Below, one piece after another: positions 35,237 to 44,059 of a stretch of DNA of 64,000 nucleotides. Source of the stretch: Mesorhizobium_L sp035547755 (GTDB lineage: Bacteria > Pseudomonadota > Alphaproteobacteria > Rhizobiales > Rhizobiaceae). A program made the translations under genes and the position numbers. The notes under the pieces are model-generated. The model saw only the letters and a program-made list of their open reading frames with translations, made no database searches and had not been told where the DNA came from. The stretch covers positions 55,716 through 119,715 of the forward strand of contig DASZUG010000027.1 in assembly GCA_035547755.1 (NCBI GenBank). The letters run 5' to 3'. Positions within the stretch are counted from its first letter, which is position 1, and every line of letters starts with the position of its first letter.

Positions 35237-36679
35237 ATGACCTCCAGCAACCAGAAACTCAACGCCTTCCCCGTTTTCCTCCGGGTCGCCGGGCGCGCCA
35301 TCGTGATTGTCGGCGGCGGCGATGCGGCTCTTGCCAAGGCACGGCTTGTCGCGCAATCGAGCGCCATCGTAAGGATTGTCGCGGACGATCCGGATAACGC
35401 TCTTGTCGAATGGGCTGCACGGGCCGGCGCGGATCTGATCGCAGCGCCATACGGCGCCGCCTGCCTTAAAGGAGCGGCACTGGTTTTCGCCGCAAGCGGC
35501 GACGCGGAACTCGACCGCCGTGTTGCCGCCGATGCACGCGCCGCCGGCATTCCGCTCAATGCGGTGGATCGGCCCGAGCTTTGCGATTTCTATACGCCGG
35601 CGATCGTCAATCGCGCTCCCGTCGCCGTCGCGATCGGCACGGAAGGCGCCGGTCCCGTTCTGGCGCAGATGCTGCGCGCTCGGATCGACCAGATGCTGCC
35701 GCCCTCCCTCGGCCTTCTGGCGAAGCTCGCCATTTCCTACAGGGACATCGCCGAAAGGCTGATGCCCAAGGGCGGCGTCCGCCGGCGCTTCTGGAAGGCG
35801 TTTTTCGACGGCGCGCCCGCGCGGGCAATCGCTGCCGGAGACGAGGAGGGTGCCGCGGTCGCCGCTTCGGCGCTGCTGACCGCCCGTGGCGATAGTCCTG
35901 GCCATGTCGTCCTCGTGGGCGCCGGACCGGGGGCGGAAGACCTGCTGACGCTGAGGGCGCAGCGGCACCTGATGGAAGCGGATGTGATCGTCCACGACGC
36001 GCTGGTGCCGGAAGAAGTCGTCGCCATGGGGCGACGCGATGCGGAACGCATCGCCGCCGGCAAACGCAAGGGCTGCCACACGAAGACGCAGGACGAGATC
36101 AACGCGCTCCTGGTTTCGCTCGCGCGTGAGGGCAAGCACGTCGTGCGGTTGAAATGCGGCGACCCGCTGATCTTCGGACGCGCTGGCGAGGAGATGCAAG
36201 CGCTGCGCGATGCCGGAATCTCCTATGAGGTCGTTCCTGGCGTCACCGCCGCTTTCGCGGCCGCTTCGGATTTCGATCTTCCGCTGACGCTTCGTGGCGT
36301 GGCGTCATCGGTGGTGTTCACAACGGGGCATGATCTTAGGGGCAATGTCCTGCCGGACTGGGCAAAGCTAGCGATTGGGGGCGCCACCGTCGCGGTCTAT
36401 ATGGGCCGGTCGAACGCAGCCGCGGTTGCGACCCATCTGATTGAAGCCGGGCTTTCTCCGGATACGGGGGTCGCCGTGGTCGAAAATGCCAGCCACAGAA
36501 AGCGCCGTCTCTTTCATGGAACGCTTGCCGACCTCCCCTCGCTCGAAGAGCGGAAAGACCTTTCCGGTCCCGTCATGACCATCATCGGAGATGCTGTCGC
36601 CGGCGCCGATTTCACGCGATCGGAGCCTCTGGCATATGTCCGCCTCCCCGCGACCGGGAACAGGGAAAACGTGCAATGA
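35237..36679 (+). CDS. cysG: Siroheme synthase CysG (multifunctional)
   Basis: The protein has 480 residues. The N-terminal part (about 1-150) is the precorrin-2 dehydrogenase/ferrochelatase with VFLRVAGRAIVIVGGGDAAL. The C-terminal part (about 220-470) is uroporphyrinogen III C-methyltransferase with HVVLVGAGPGAEDLLTLRA, VRLKCGDPLIFGRAGEE and VVPGVTAAFAAAS. It makes the siroheme of sulfite and nitrite reductases. The start ATG at 35237 gives the family N-terminus; the longer open frame upstream is not conserved. It overlaps cysH by four bases. Confidence 0.96.
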   Translation: MTSSNQKLNAFPVFLRVAGRAIVIVGGGDAALAKARLVAQSSAIVRIVADDPDNALVEWAARAGADLIAAPYGAACLKGAALVFAASGDAELDRRVAADARAAGIPLNAVDRPELCDFYTPAIVNRAPVAVAIGTEGAGPVLAQMLRARIDQMLPPSLGLLAKLAISYRDIAERLMPKGGVRRRFWKAFFDGAPARAIAAGDEEGAAVAASALLTARGDSPGHVVLVGAGPGAEDLLTLRAQRHLMEADVIVHDALVPEEVVAMGRRDAERIAAGKRKGCHTKTQDEINALLVSLAREGKHVVRLKCGDPLIFGRAGEEMQALRDAGISYEVVPGVTAAFAAASDFDLPLTLRGVASSVVFTTGHDLRGNVLPDWAKLAIGGATVAVYMGRSNAAAVATHLIEAGLSPDTGVAVVENASHRKRRLFHGTLADLPSLEERKDLSGPVMTIIGDAVAGADFTRSEPLAYVRLPATGNRENVQ

Positions 36680-37446
36680 CCATTTTTGCGGCGAACAGGT
36701 CGGCCGAGCGGCTCACGCAGGCCGAAACTGAAGCGCTCGAAACCGCTGCGGAACTGGAAGCACGCTACGGCGAGCTTTCGCCGGAAGGCATTCTCGGATT
36801 GGCGATCCGCGAGCATTTTGCGGGCGAGATCGCGGCGGTTTCCTCCTTCGGCGCGGATTCGGCCGTTCTCCTCGACATGATCGCGCGGATCGACCCGGCA
36901 TTGCCCGTCATCTTTCTCGATACGGGCAAGCATTTCGGCGAGACGCTCGATTACCGCGACCGTCTGGCCGGCGATCTTGGCCTGACCGGGCTGCGCATCG
37001 TCACGCCGCGCGACGATCTCCTTGCAACGGACGATCCAGAGGGGATGCTCCATATGCATGACGCGGACGCCTGCTGCGCCATACGCAAGGTCGAGCCGAT
37101 GGCGCGCGCCGTCGAGCCGTTCCGGGCCTGGCTGACCGGCCGCAAACGTTTCCAGTCGATGACACGCGCAAAACTATCCGTGTTCGAAGCCGTCGGCGAG
37201 CGTATCCGCATCAATCCGCTCGCTGCATGGGCCACGTCCGACCTTGCCGGCTATATGCGGACGCACGATCTTCGCGAGAACCCCCTGGTCGCCTATGGTT
37301 ATCTCTCCATCGGCTGCTTTCCCTGCACCTCGCCGGTCAGGCCGGGAGAGGACGCCAGGAGCGGACGCTGGGCGGGACAGGTGAAGACCGAATGCGGCAT
37401 TCACCTTCCGGGCCTCGCGCAATCCCTGACGGCTCCCTCGCCCTAG
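36676..37446 (+). CDS. cysH: Adenylyl-sulfate (APS/PAPS) reductase CysH
   Basis: The protein has 256 residues. The PP-loop is AVSSFGADSAVLLDMIAR. The cysteine pairs DACCAIRKVEP and SIGCFPCTSPV make the CC...CxxC set that binds a [4Fe-4S] cluster, so it should reduce APS rather than only PAPS, as in S. meliloti. The C-terminal tail carries KTECGIHLP with the catalytic Cys. It overlaps cysG by ATGA. The usual rhizobial genes between them (a DUF2849 gene and cysI) are missing here. Confidence 0.96.
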   Translation: MTIFAANRSAERLTQAETEALETAAELEARYGELSPEGILGLAIREHFAGEIAAVSSFGADSAVLLDMIARIDPALPVIFLDTGKHFGETLDYRDRLAGDLGLTGLRIVTPRDDLLATDDPEGMLHMHDADACCAIRKVEPMARAVEPFRAWLTGRKRFQSMTRAKLSVFEAVGERIRINPLAAWATSDLAGYMRTHDLRENPLVAYGYLSIGCFPCTSPVRPGEDARSGRWAGQVKTECGIHLPGLAQSLTAPSP

Positions 37447-37461
37447 GTGTGAGCTTTCCAC

Positions 37462-37812
37462 TCAGACCGGGGTTCCGTAGTGATCGTCGATACGTCGCCC
37501 GAATGCCGGATCGGTCCAGTTGGGTTCCTTCTCCGACGAGAAATGCGGTGAATCGGTGAGTTGATCCCTTGTCAGGTCGGCCACATAGCCTTCCTTCGCG
37601 GCGTCGTAGGAAAGCATATCCCACGGCACGGGATAATATTCCTCGCCCATGCCGAGAAAGCCGCCGAACGACATGATCGCATATTTCACCTGGCCATCCC
37701 TTTTTCCGATAACCAGGTCGTCGATCACGCCGAGGCGCTGTCCCGAGGGATTGTAAACCGCGGTTCCGCGGACGCGGCTGGAACGGATGTTTTCATAAGC
37801 GGATTGCGTCAT
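37462..37812 (-). CDS. PRC-barrel domain protein
   Basis: The protein has 116 residues with one PRC-barrel (about 12-85): SSRVRGTAVYNPSGQRLGVIDDLVIGKRDG, then VKYAIMSFGGFLGMGEEYYPVPW. PRC domains occur in RimM and photosynthetic reaction centre H subunits. Free-standing copies like this are common in Rhizobiales, often several per genome and linked to stress conditions; their role is not defined. It converges with cysH, 15 bp away. Confidence 0.85.
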   Translation of the reverse strand: MTQSAYENIRSSRVRGTAVYNPSGQRLGVIDDLVIGKRDGQVKYAIMSFGGFLGMGEEYYPVPWDMLSYDAAKEGYVADLTRDQLTDSPHFSSEKEPNWTDPAFGRRIDDHYGTPV

Positions 37813-37892
37813 GGCTGTCCTCCATCAACGCCTTTCATGCCGACGGGATAACGCCGAATCCGACGGAGAGGTTCCTGCACCCCGCGGGATCA

Positions 37893-38090
37893 TCATCCGC
37901 GCCGGACACGCGCCTCCGCCCTCTCGAGTTGGGACAGCAGCAGTTTGAATTTTTCCGGAACTTCTTCATCGACATCGGCCTGAAAGGTCGGCATGCCGCG
38001 CAGGAAGCGGGCGTTGGTCTCCCGCCGGAGTTCCTTCTTGATCAGCGCGGCAATATCGTCGTCCGCGGAATTTTGGATTTGCGAAGACAT
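37893..38090 (-). CDS. Small NepR-like protein (anti-sigma factor family, tentative)
   Basis: The protein has 65 residues from the ATG at 38090 (75 from a GTG at 38120). The C-terminal helix EEVPEKFKLLLSQLERAEAR closely resembles the NepR signature (EPVPDRFLELLxxLExAE), and an IKKELRR helix stands before it. The linker between the two is longer than in classical NepR. NepR holds the EcfG sigma factor until phospho-PhyR captures it. Here no phyR or ecfG adjoins, so it would be an orphan or secondary copy. The match rests on one helix, so the call is tentative. Confidence 0.5.
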   Translation of the reverse strand: MSSQIQNSADDDIAALIKKELRRETNARFLRGMPTFQADVDEEVPEKFKLLLSQLERAEARVRRG

Positions 38091-38283
38091 GGTTCTCACG
38101 GCTGTTTTCGCGATTTTCACATTCGGAAAAATAACTCCATCATCTGATAATCGTTCCCCTGCTCAGAAGAATGTGCAACCACAAGCCTGAAACAGGGTAA
38201 AGTTTTATTTAAAATCGAGCGAATGGCGCCGCCTCGGATGCAGCGCCATAAGGCCGAACAACAGACCGGAAAAGCGGTTCACC

Positions 38284-40128
38284 TCAATCGGGAACGTGCC
38301 TGACCGCGCCCTTCGCGGCGCTTGTGGCCATTGCGGCATAGGCCTTCAAGGCCGTCGAAACCTTGCGGTTCCGTTTCTCGACCGGCTTCCAGCCGGAAAC
38401 CCCACGCGCATCCATCGCCTCGCGACGGCGCGCGATTTCGGCGTCATCGACGGCGAGATGGATTTTGCGGTTCGGAATGTCGATCTCGATCCTGTCGCCG
38501 CTCTCGACCAGTCCGATGGCACCGCCCTCCGCTGCTTCCGGCGAGACATGGCCGATCGAGAGCCCCGACGTGCCGCCGGAGAAACGGCCGTCGGTCACCA
38601 GAGCACAGGCCTTGCCCAGCCCCTTCGATTTCAGGTAGCTCGTCGGATAGAGCATTTCCTGCATGCCGGGACCGCCGCGTGGCCCCTCATAGCGGATGAT
38701 GACGACGTCGCCTTCCCTAACCTTGCCGCCGAGAATGCCGCCGACCGCCGAATCCTGGCTCTCGAACACGACAGCGGGGCCGGAGAATTTCAGGATGGAC
38801 TCGTCGACGCCCGCCGTCTTCACGATGCAGCCATCCTCGGCGATATTGCCGTAGAGAACGGCCAGCCCGCCATCTTTCGAAAAGGCATGATCGAAATCGC
38901 GGATAACGCCCTTCTCACGGTCGAGATCGAGATCGTCCCACCGCCTGTCCTGACTGAAGGCCGTTTGCGTCGGCACGCCGCCGGGCGCGGCACGGTAGAA
39001 ATTATGGACCGTCGCGCTGTCGGTGCGGCGCACATCCCATTGCGCCAGCGCATGGCCGATCGTCTGCGAGTGCACCGTCCCGACGGATGTGTCGATCAGC
39101 CCGGCGCGGTCGAGTTCGCCCAGGATACCCATGATGCCGCCGGCGCGGTGAACATCCTCGATATGGACGTCGGCCTTGGTGGGGGCAACCTTGCAGAGGC
39201 AGGGAACGTGGCGCGACAACCGGTCGATATCGGCCATGGTGAAATCGATCTCGCCCTCATTGGCGGCTGCGAGGATATGCAGGACCGTGTTGGTCGAGCC
39301 GCCCATGGCGATGTCGAGCGCCATGGCGTTCCCGAAAGCCTTTTTGGTGGCGATCGAGCGCGGCAGGACGCTCGCATCCTCCTGTTCATAATAACGACGG
39401 GCGAGATCGACGATCAGGTGCCCGGCCTCGACGAAGAGCCGCCTGCGGTCGGCATGCGTCGCAAGCGTGGTGCCGTTTCCGGGAAGCGACAGGCCGAGCG
39501 CCTCGGTCAGGCAGTTCATCGAGTTGGCCGTGAACATGCCGGAACAGGAGCCGCAAGTCGGACAAGCCGAGCGCTCGATGACCTGGACCTCTTCGTCCGA
39601 AACCTTGTCATCGGCGGCGGCCACCATGGCGTCGATCAGATCGACCGACGTCACCTTGTCCTTCCACACCACCTTGCCGGCCTCCATCGGTCCGCCGGAG
39701 ACGAAGACGGCTGGGATGTTGAGGCGCATCGCCGCCATCAGCATGCCGGGCGTAATCTTGTCGCAATTGGAGATGCAGACCATGGCGTCGGCGCAATGCG
39801 CATTGACCATGTATTCGACAGCATCGGCGATGAGTTCGCGGCTGGGAAGCGAATAGAGCATGCCGTCATGCCCCATGGCGATGCCGTCATCGACCGCGAT
39901 GGTGTTGAATTCCTTGGCGACGCCGCCGGCGCTCTCGATCTCGCGCGCGACAAGCTGTCCAAGATCCTTCAGATGGACATGGCCCGGCACGAATTGGGTA
40001 AAGGAATTGACCACCGCGATGATCGGCTTGCCGAAATCCGCGTCCTTCATTCCGGTGGCGCGCCAAAGGCCGCGCGCGCCGGCCATGTTGCGGCCATGGG
40101 TCGTGGTTCTGGAACGATAATGGGGCAT
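38284..40128 (-). CDS. ilvD: Dihydroxy-acid dehydratase
   Basis: The protein has 614 residues, normal for IlvD. It dehydrates 2,3-dihydroxy-isovalerate and -methylvalerate in valine/isoleucine synthesis. Iron-sulfur ligand cysteines lie in CISNCDKITPGML, SACPTCGSCSGMFTANSMN, and the Mg site DGIAMGHDGMLYS. The ATG at 40128 (MPHYRSRTT) is the family start; the longer open frame to 40296 is not conserved. A strong hairpin stands just upstream of the ribosome binding site. Confidence 0.98.
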   Translation of the reverse strand: MPHYRSRTTTHGRNMAGARGLWRATGMKDADFGKPIIAVVNSFTQFVPGHVHLKDLGQLVAREIESAGGVAKEFNTIAVDDGIAMGHDGMLYSLPSRELIADAVEYMVNAHCADAMVCISNCDKITPGMLMAAMRLNIPAVFVSGGPMEAGKVVWKDKVTSVDLIDAMVAAADDKVSDEEVQVIERSACPTCGSCSGMFTANSMNCLTEALGLSLPGNGTTLATHADRRRLFVEAGHLIVDLARRYYEQEDASVLPRSIATKKAFGNAMALDIAMGGSTNTVLHILAAANEGEIDFTMADIDRLSRHVPCLCKVAPTKADVHIEDVHRAGGIMGILGELDRAGLIDTSVGTVHSQTIGHALAQWDVRRTDSATVHNFYRAAPGGVPTQTAFSQDRRWDDLDLDREKGVIRDFDHAFSKDGGLAVLYGNIAEDGCIVKTAGVDESILKFSGPAVVFESQDSAVGGILGGKVREGDVVIIRYEGPRGGPGMQEMLYPTSYLKSKGLGKACALVTDGRFSGGTSGLSIGHVSPEAAEGGAIGLVESGDRIEIDIPNRKIHLAVDDAEIARRREAMDARGVSGWKPVEKRNRKVSTALKAYAAMATSAAKGAVRHVPD

Positions 40129-40143
40129 GAACGTATTCCTCGC

Positions 40144-40167
40144 GAGCGAGCCTGGTCCTGCTCGCTC
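40144..40167 (-). promoter_or_regulatory. Hairpin in the ilvD leader
   Basis: GAGCGAGC (40144-40151) and GCTCGCTC (40160-40167) form a perfect 8-bp inverted repeat with an eight-base loop. In the minus-strand mRNA it ends 15 bases before the ilvD ATG, directly against AGGAA, so it could modulate ribosome access. No leader peptide rich in Ile/Val/Leu codons was seen. Confidence 0.4.
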
Positions 40168-40392
40168 TTCTTTCCTTTCCCATAGCGCTCTTTTTCGGAC
40201 GCGGGAACCCCGTACATAGTGAAGGAAGGAAGCCGGCGCTACGGGCCCCGATGAACCAGCCGGATTGACCGCTGACGGGAGCGGCCTATCTGGCAAGCTG
40301 CGAAAAGGTCAGGGAAGACAGGGGCATCACATGGAGATTTCACCGAGGACGCAACCCTTTTCCCCGACTTTCGCCGGAGGGGAGGATCGCGC

Positions 40393-42249
40393 ATGAAAAA
40401 GCCGATCGAGGATTATGGTTTCATCGGCAACAGGATGACCGGTGCGCTGGTCGGATGCGACGGTTCGATCGACTGGCTCTGCCTGCCGCGCTTCGACAGC
40501 GATGCGTGTTTCGCCGCGTTGGTCGGGGCGGAGGAGCATGGGCGATGGAAAATCGCTCCTAAAAACGAGGTCAAGGCGTGCACGCGCCGTTACCTGCCCG
40601 GCACGGCCGTCCTCGAAACCACCTTCGAGACGGTCGAGGGCAGAGTTTCGCTGACCGATTTCATGCCTTTCAAGCCCGATGGGGGAACGGTCGAGCTGGT
40701 GCGCATCGTCCACGGGATTTCGGGCAAGGTCCCGATGGAAATGGATTTCATCCTGCGCTTCGGCTATGGCCGTACGATTCCCTGGGTCAGGCGGCGGGAT
40801 TATGGCCTGAGCGCGGTGTCCGGACCCGACGCGGTCGAACTCGTCACACGCGCCCGGCTCGAAGGCAAGGATATGAAGACCGTCGCCTCCTTCGAAGTTG
40901 AGGCGGGCCGGTCCATTCCCTTCACGCTTGCCTATCATGCGTCGCATGACACCCCCGCTTTCGTCGACGATCACCGGGTTGTCCTTCGTGGTACGGTGGA
41001 CACTTGGCGCGGCTGGTCGGGGCGCTGCGAATTGTCCGAAGAGGCGCCGCAAAAATGGAAAGATGCGGTCGAGCGCTCTCTCATTACGCTCAAATCGCTG
41101 ACCTATCGTCCGACGGGCGCCATAATCGCGGCTCCGACGACCTCGCTTCCCGAGGAGATCGGCGGGGAACGCAATTGGGATTATCGCTTCTGCTGGATCA
41201 GGGACGCAACCCTTACCCTCTATGCGCTGGTCAACTCCGGCTTCTTCGACGAAGCCGACAAGTTCCGCCAATGGCTCTTGCGGGCAGCTGCCGGCGATCC
41301 CAGCCAGATGCAGATCATGTATGGATTGGCAGGCGAAAGGCGGCTGACGGAAATGGAGCTCGACTGGCTGCCGGGCTATATGGGCAGCCGGCCGGTCAGG
41401 ATCGGCAATCTCGCCCACGAGCAGTTGCAGCTCGACGTCTATGGCGAACTGATGGACGCCTTCCATGCCGCCCGGCGGTCGCGTCTGGGATCGCATCGCT
41501 CGGCCTGGAAATTCCAGGGGGTATTGCTCAAGAATCTGCAGAAACTCTGGCACCAGCCGGATGAGGGCATATGGGAGGTGCGCGGCGGACCGCGCCATTT
41601 CACCTTTTCCAAGATGATGAGCTGGGTCGCCTTCGACCGGGGGATAAATGCCGCAGAGAAATTCGGCCTGGAAGGCCCCGTGGACGAATGGCGCAGGGTC
41701 CGCCAGGAGATCCATGCGGAAATCTGCGAGAAGGGCTTCGACAGGAAGCGCAACACCTTTGTCCAGTCCTATGGCGACAGCAATCTCGATGCATCCCTTC
41801 TGTTGACGGCTGAAACCGGTTTCCTCAAGACGGAGGACCCGCGCTTTCGCGGCACCGTCGAAGCCATCGAGAAGACCCTGCTTCAGGACGGCTTCGTGCT
41901 ACGCTATCAGCCCAAGACCTCCGAGGACGGGCTTAGCGGCGGCGAAGGCGCCTTCCTTGCCTGCTCCTTCTGGCTGGTCAATGCCTATGCCGCGTTGGGA
42001 AGGCGCGACGACGCCGAGGAATTGTTCGACCGCCTGCTCGACATCCGCAACGATCTCGGCCTTCTGGCCGAAGAATACGACCCAAAGGAAAGACGGCAGC
42101 TCGGCAACTTCCCGCAAGCTTTCTCCCATGTCGGCCTCGTCAATGCCGCGCACAACCTCATGCGCGCCGAATATGGCCCGAGCGAGCAGCGCGCCGGCCG
42201 TACCGAACCGCCTCATTCGGACGAGAATCCGACGGAGGAACACGTTTAA
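40393..42249 (+). CDS. Glycoside hydrolase family 15 protein (glucoamylase/trehalase-like)
   Basis: The protein has 618 residues. The N-terminal beta-sandwich (about 1-210) starts IEDYGFIGNRMTGALVG with GSIDWLCLPRFDS. The (alpha/alpha)6 barrel follows with ERNWDYRFCWIRDATLTLYAL, which includes the substrate-binding WIRD, and the acid/base regions around WEVRGGPRHFTFSKMMSWVAF. Relatives hydrolyse alpha-glucans, trehalose or glucuronides; no signal peptide, so it is cytoplasmic. The start at 40393 follows GGAGGGGAGGA. Its last 362 bp are repeated at 50603-50958. Confidence 0.9.
   Translation: MKKPIEDYGFIGNRMTGALVGCDGSIDWLCLPRFDSDACFAALVGAEEHGRWKIAPKNEVKACTRRYLPGTAVLETTFETVEGRVSLTDFMPFKPDGGTVELVRIVHGISGKVPMEMDFILRFGYGRTIPWVRRRDYGLSAVSGPDAVELVTRARLEGKDMKTVASFEVEAGRSIPFTLAYHASHDTPAFVDDHRVVLRGTVDTWRGWSGRCELSEEAPQKWKDAVERSLITLKSLTYRPTGAIIAAPTTSLPEEIGGERNWDYRFCWIRDATLTLYALVNSGFFDEADKFRQWLLRAAAGDPSQMQIMYGLAGERRLTEMELDWLPGYMGSRPVRIGNLAHEQLQLDVYGELMDAFHAARRSRLGSHRSAWKFQGVLLKNLQKLWHQPDEGIWEVRGGPRHFTFSKMMSWVAFDRGINAAEKFGLEGPVDEWRRVRQEIHAEICEKGFDRKRNTFVQSYGDSNLDASLLLTAETGFLKTEDPRFRGTVEAIEKTLLQDGFVLRYQPKTSEDGLSGGEGAFLACSFWLVNAYAALGRRDDAEELFDRLLDIRNDLGLLAEEYDPKERRQLGNFPQAFSHVGLVNAAHNLMRAEYGPSEQRAGRTEPPHSDENPTEEHV
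41888..42249 (+). repeat. Direct repeat, copy 1 (3' end of the GH15 gene)
   Basis: These 362 bp, from ACGGCTTCGTGCTACG to the last sense codon area of the GH15 gene, return almost unchanged at 50603-50958. The copies differ by a 6-bp gap and scattered mostly third-codon-position changes. Similarity stops at the GH15 stop codon: the following 3' sequences are unrelated. Confidence 0.92.
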
Positions 42250-42492
42250 TAAGGTTTTGCGCCTGGTGCTCCGATGTGGCGAGAGGGGGCACGCCGCAAT
42301 TGTTCCAGACATTCCATCCTAGCCTCATATAAAGGCCGCAACAGCTCGTAGGGGCTTCAGGCACAAAATTACTTCAACTCCGCTGATTTCTTACAAAAAA
42401 TTATGATCGCCGACGTATTTTCGTCCGCCTTCCTAGGAACATAATTCGGCGATTTGCATTTCCGGACGAAGGGACAGCAGAGGGAATTGATC

Positions 42493-42897
42493 ATGAAACG
42501 TAATCGAAGCGTCCTTTTGGGTTCCGCGGCCTCAGCCGCCCTCGCGCTTGGGATCGTCTATTCGGCAAGCGCCGTTGCGTCTCCGCTTTCTCCCGCCGGT
42601 TCCTACGCGGATTTGCTCGAGCCGGTGGAAAACGCTCAAATGGTTCTTTTGGGCGACGACCTTGCCCGCATGCAGCAACCGGAAGTTCAGCTGGTGCAAG
42701 ACGACGGTGACTACCATCATCATCATCACCATCATCACCGCCGCTACTACGATTATCATCACCACCATCATCATCACCATCACGGGTTCGGATTTGGCGT
42801 GATGGTGGTGCCCGAGCGGCACTGCTACATCCATAGGCGTGTCTACATCAACGATTGGGGCGAGCGCATCGTGCGCCGCTATCGCGTCTGCGAGTAA
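42493..42897 (+). CDS. Exported histidine-rich protein
   Basis: The protein has 134 residues. A signal peptide (about 1-31, VASPLSPAG after the core) precedes an acidic middle part and two His runs: eight His (residues 75-82), RRYYDY, then nine His (89-97). The C-terminal third, RHCYIHRRVYINDWGERIV to the Cys near the end, has two cysteines. Such runs bind nickel, zinc or copper, so a periplasmic metal buffer is plausible. ATG at 42493 has AGAGGGAA upstream; the region before is AT-rich. No family recognised beyond similar rhizobial hypothetical proteins. Confidence 0.8.
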   Translation: MKRNRSVLLGSAASAALALGIVYSASAVASPLSPAGSYADLLEPVENAQMVLLGDDLARMQQPEVQLVQDDGDYHHHHHHHHRRYYDYHHHHHHHHHGFGFGVMVVPERHCYIHRRVYINDWGERIVRRYRVCE

Positions 42898-43010
42898 AGC
42901 CGAAGCGGCTGGTGGGCGGTTGGCGCCACCGTCCTCATTCGCCTCAAGATGGGCGTGCTGGCATTCCGTGCATCGGTGCCGCACGCCTTTCCTGTGAACG
43001 GGAAAGTCAT

Positions 43011-43736
43011 ATGCACGCGGTCAAGTTCCGATTGGCGAACCCCGAACTCCACCCTCGCCGCACCAAGTTGGAAATGCCCGGTTGGGGCGGGTCCCCGCAC
43101 CCTCGAAAAGACGGGTCGCATCAGCAGGTCTGGCATTGCATGCCCTTCACCGAGGGCGCGCAATACGGATTTGAGGTGCTCTACCCATACGAGAACGAAT
43201 TGCGCGTCTCCAACAAGGATGGCCAGGTCTTCCTCGAAAGCGATTTCGGCCCGGCTCCCGACGGTGATTTGATGTGGCCGCCGTTTCGGCCTTTCGGCGA
43301 GAATTACTACACCTATCAGCTGCTGCTCGATCTGGATGCGGGACCTGGCTGGGCGGTACGGACCGAACCGCATCCCCGTTATTTCACGGATCCGACCGAC
43401 ACCGTGCCGCTCGCCGTCCCCGCCCTTGTGCGCACCGCATGGTGGCCGATGATTTCGTTTGTGGTCTTCAAGGCCCCGCCTGAAGGAAAGGTCCACGTCT
43501 TCCGGCAGGGAGAGCCGATGCTGCAGTTCGTGATCGTGCCGGAGGAAGCGGACTTTCAACTCGTAGAAATGACTCCCGAAGAAGCGGCTCAGCGCGAGGT
43601 GAGCTCACGGCGCATCCATGCCAGTCGCGACACGCTCGGCATCGAGAGCCGCTGGGTATCGAGCACGAACACCGTCTTCGACGGAACCTATCGGTTCCTT
43701 CTCAGAGCCGCCAAGGCGAAGGCTCGAAGTTCCTGA
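43011..43736 (+). CDS. DUF6065-like protein of unknown function
   Basis: The protein has 241 residues and no signal peptide or membrane helix. It contains many aromatic residues, including PFTEGAQYGFEVLYPYENEL, PFGENYYTYQLLLDLDAGPGW, and FKAPPEGKVHVFRQGEPMLQFVIVP. This general pattern fits proteins now grouped as DUF6065, found near capsule or secondary metabolism genes. My family assignment is from memory and not certain. The ATG at 43011 has GGGAAAG close before it; the open frame upstream to 42855 is not coding in style. Confidence 0.65.
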   Translation: MHAVKFRLANPELHPRRTKLEMPGWGGSPHPRKDGSHQQVWHCMPFTEGAQYGFEVLYPYENELRVSNKDGQVFLESDFGPAPDGDLMWPPFRPFGENYYTYQLLLDLDAGPGWAVRTEPHPRYFTDPTDTVPLAVPALVRTAWWPMISFVVFKAPPEGKVHVFRQGEPMLQFVIVPEEADFQLVEMTPEEAAQREVSSRRIHASRDTLGIESRWVSSTNTVFDGTYRFLLRAAKAKARSS

Positions 43737-43765
43737 CTCCGGGAGCGCTCCGATCGGAGCAGCCG

Positions 43766-44059
43766 ATGCCCGACTATGTCGAGGACTACCCCGACATGAT
43801 GGAGCCCGCTTACATCGAGTTCGCGGCCAACGACTCCGGCGAATTCGCCTTCGGCTGCGTCACCGGGCAAATCTTCGGCGCCGGCGACGGCAATCACGTC
43901 GCCTTCTCCTGGTAAGGTAACGACGAAATGGACGAAGCCCAACGCGACGGTTGGGCTGAAATCCAACCTGACGGCTCGATCAACGGGCAAATCTGCTTCC
44001 ATAACGGCGACGAAGCAGACTTCGTCGCTCGCAAGTGGACTTCTTCAACAGCCTGCTAG
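43766..44059 (+). pseudogene. Small conserved-type gene interrupted by a stop codon
   Basis: From ATG at 43766 the frame runs 49 codons to TAA (43913-43915), then continues in the same frame without stop for 47 more codons to TAG at 44057. Read through, it gives ...HVAFSW-stop-GNDEMDEAQRDGWAEIQ and ...GQICFHNGDEADFVARKW. This looks like one protein of a small family whose members continue FSWxGNDExDExxGRGWA. A single base change (for instance GAA to TAA) would explain it. The first half may still be made as a 49-residue peptide. Confidence 0.6.

Noticed and set aside
40331..40396. 21-codon upstream frame whose stop overlaps the GH15 start (ATGA)
   Set aside because: No ribosome binding site of quality and no conserved features; the overlap may be chance.
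42715..42783. CAT/CAC repeats as a simple-sequence DNA repeat
   Set aside because: The codons are mixed and in frame within a signal-peptide protein, so this is a coding His run, not an independent repeat.
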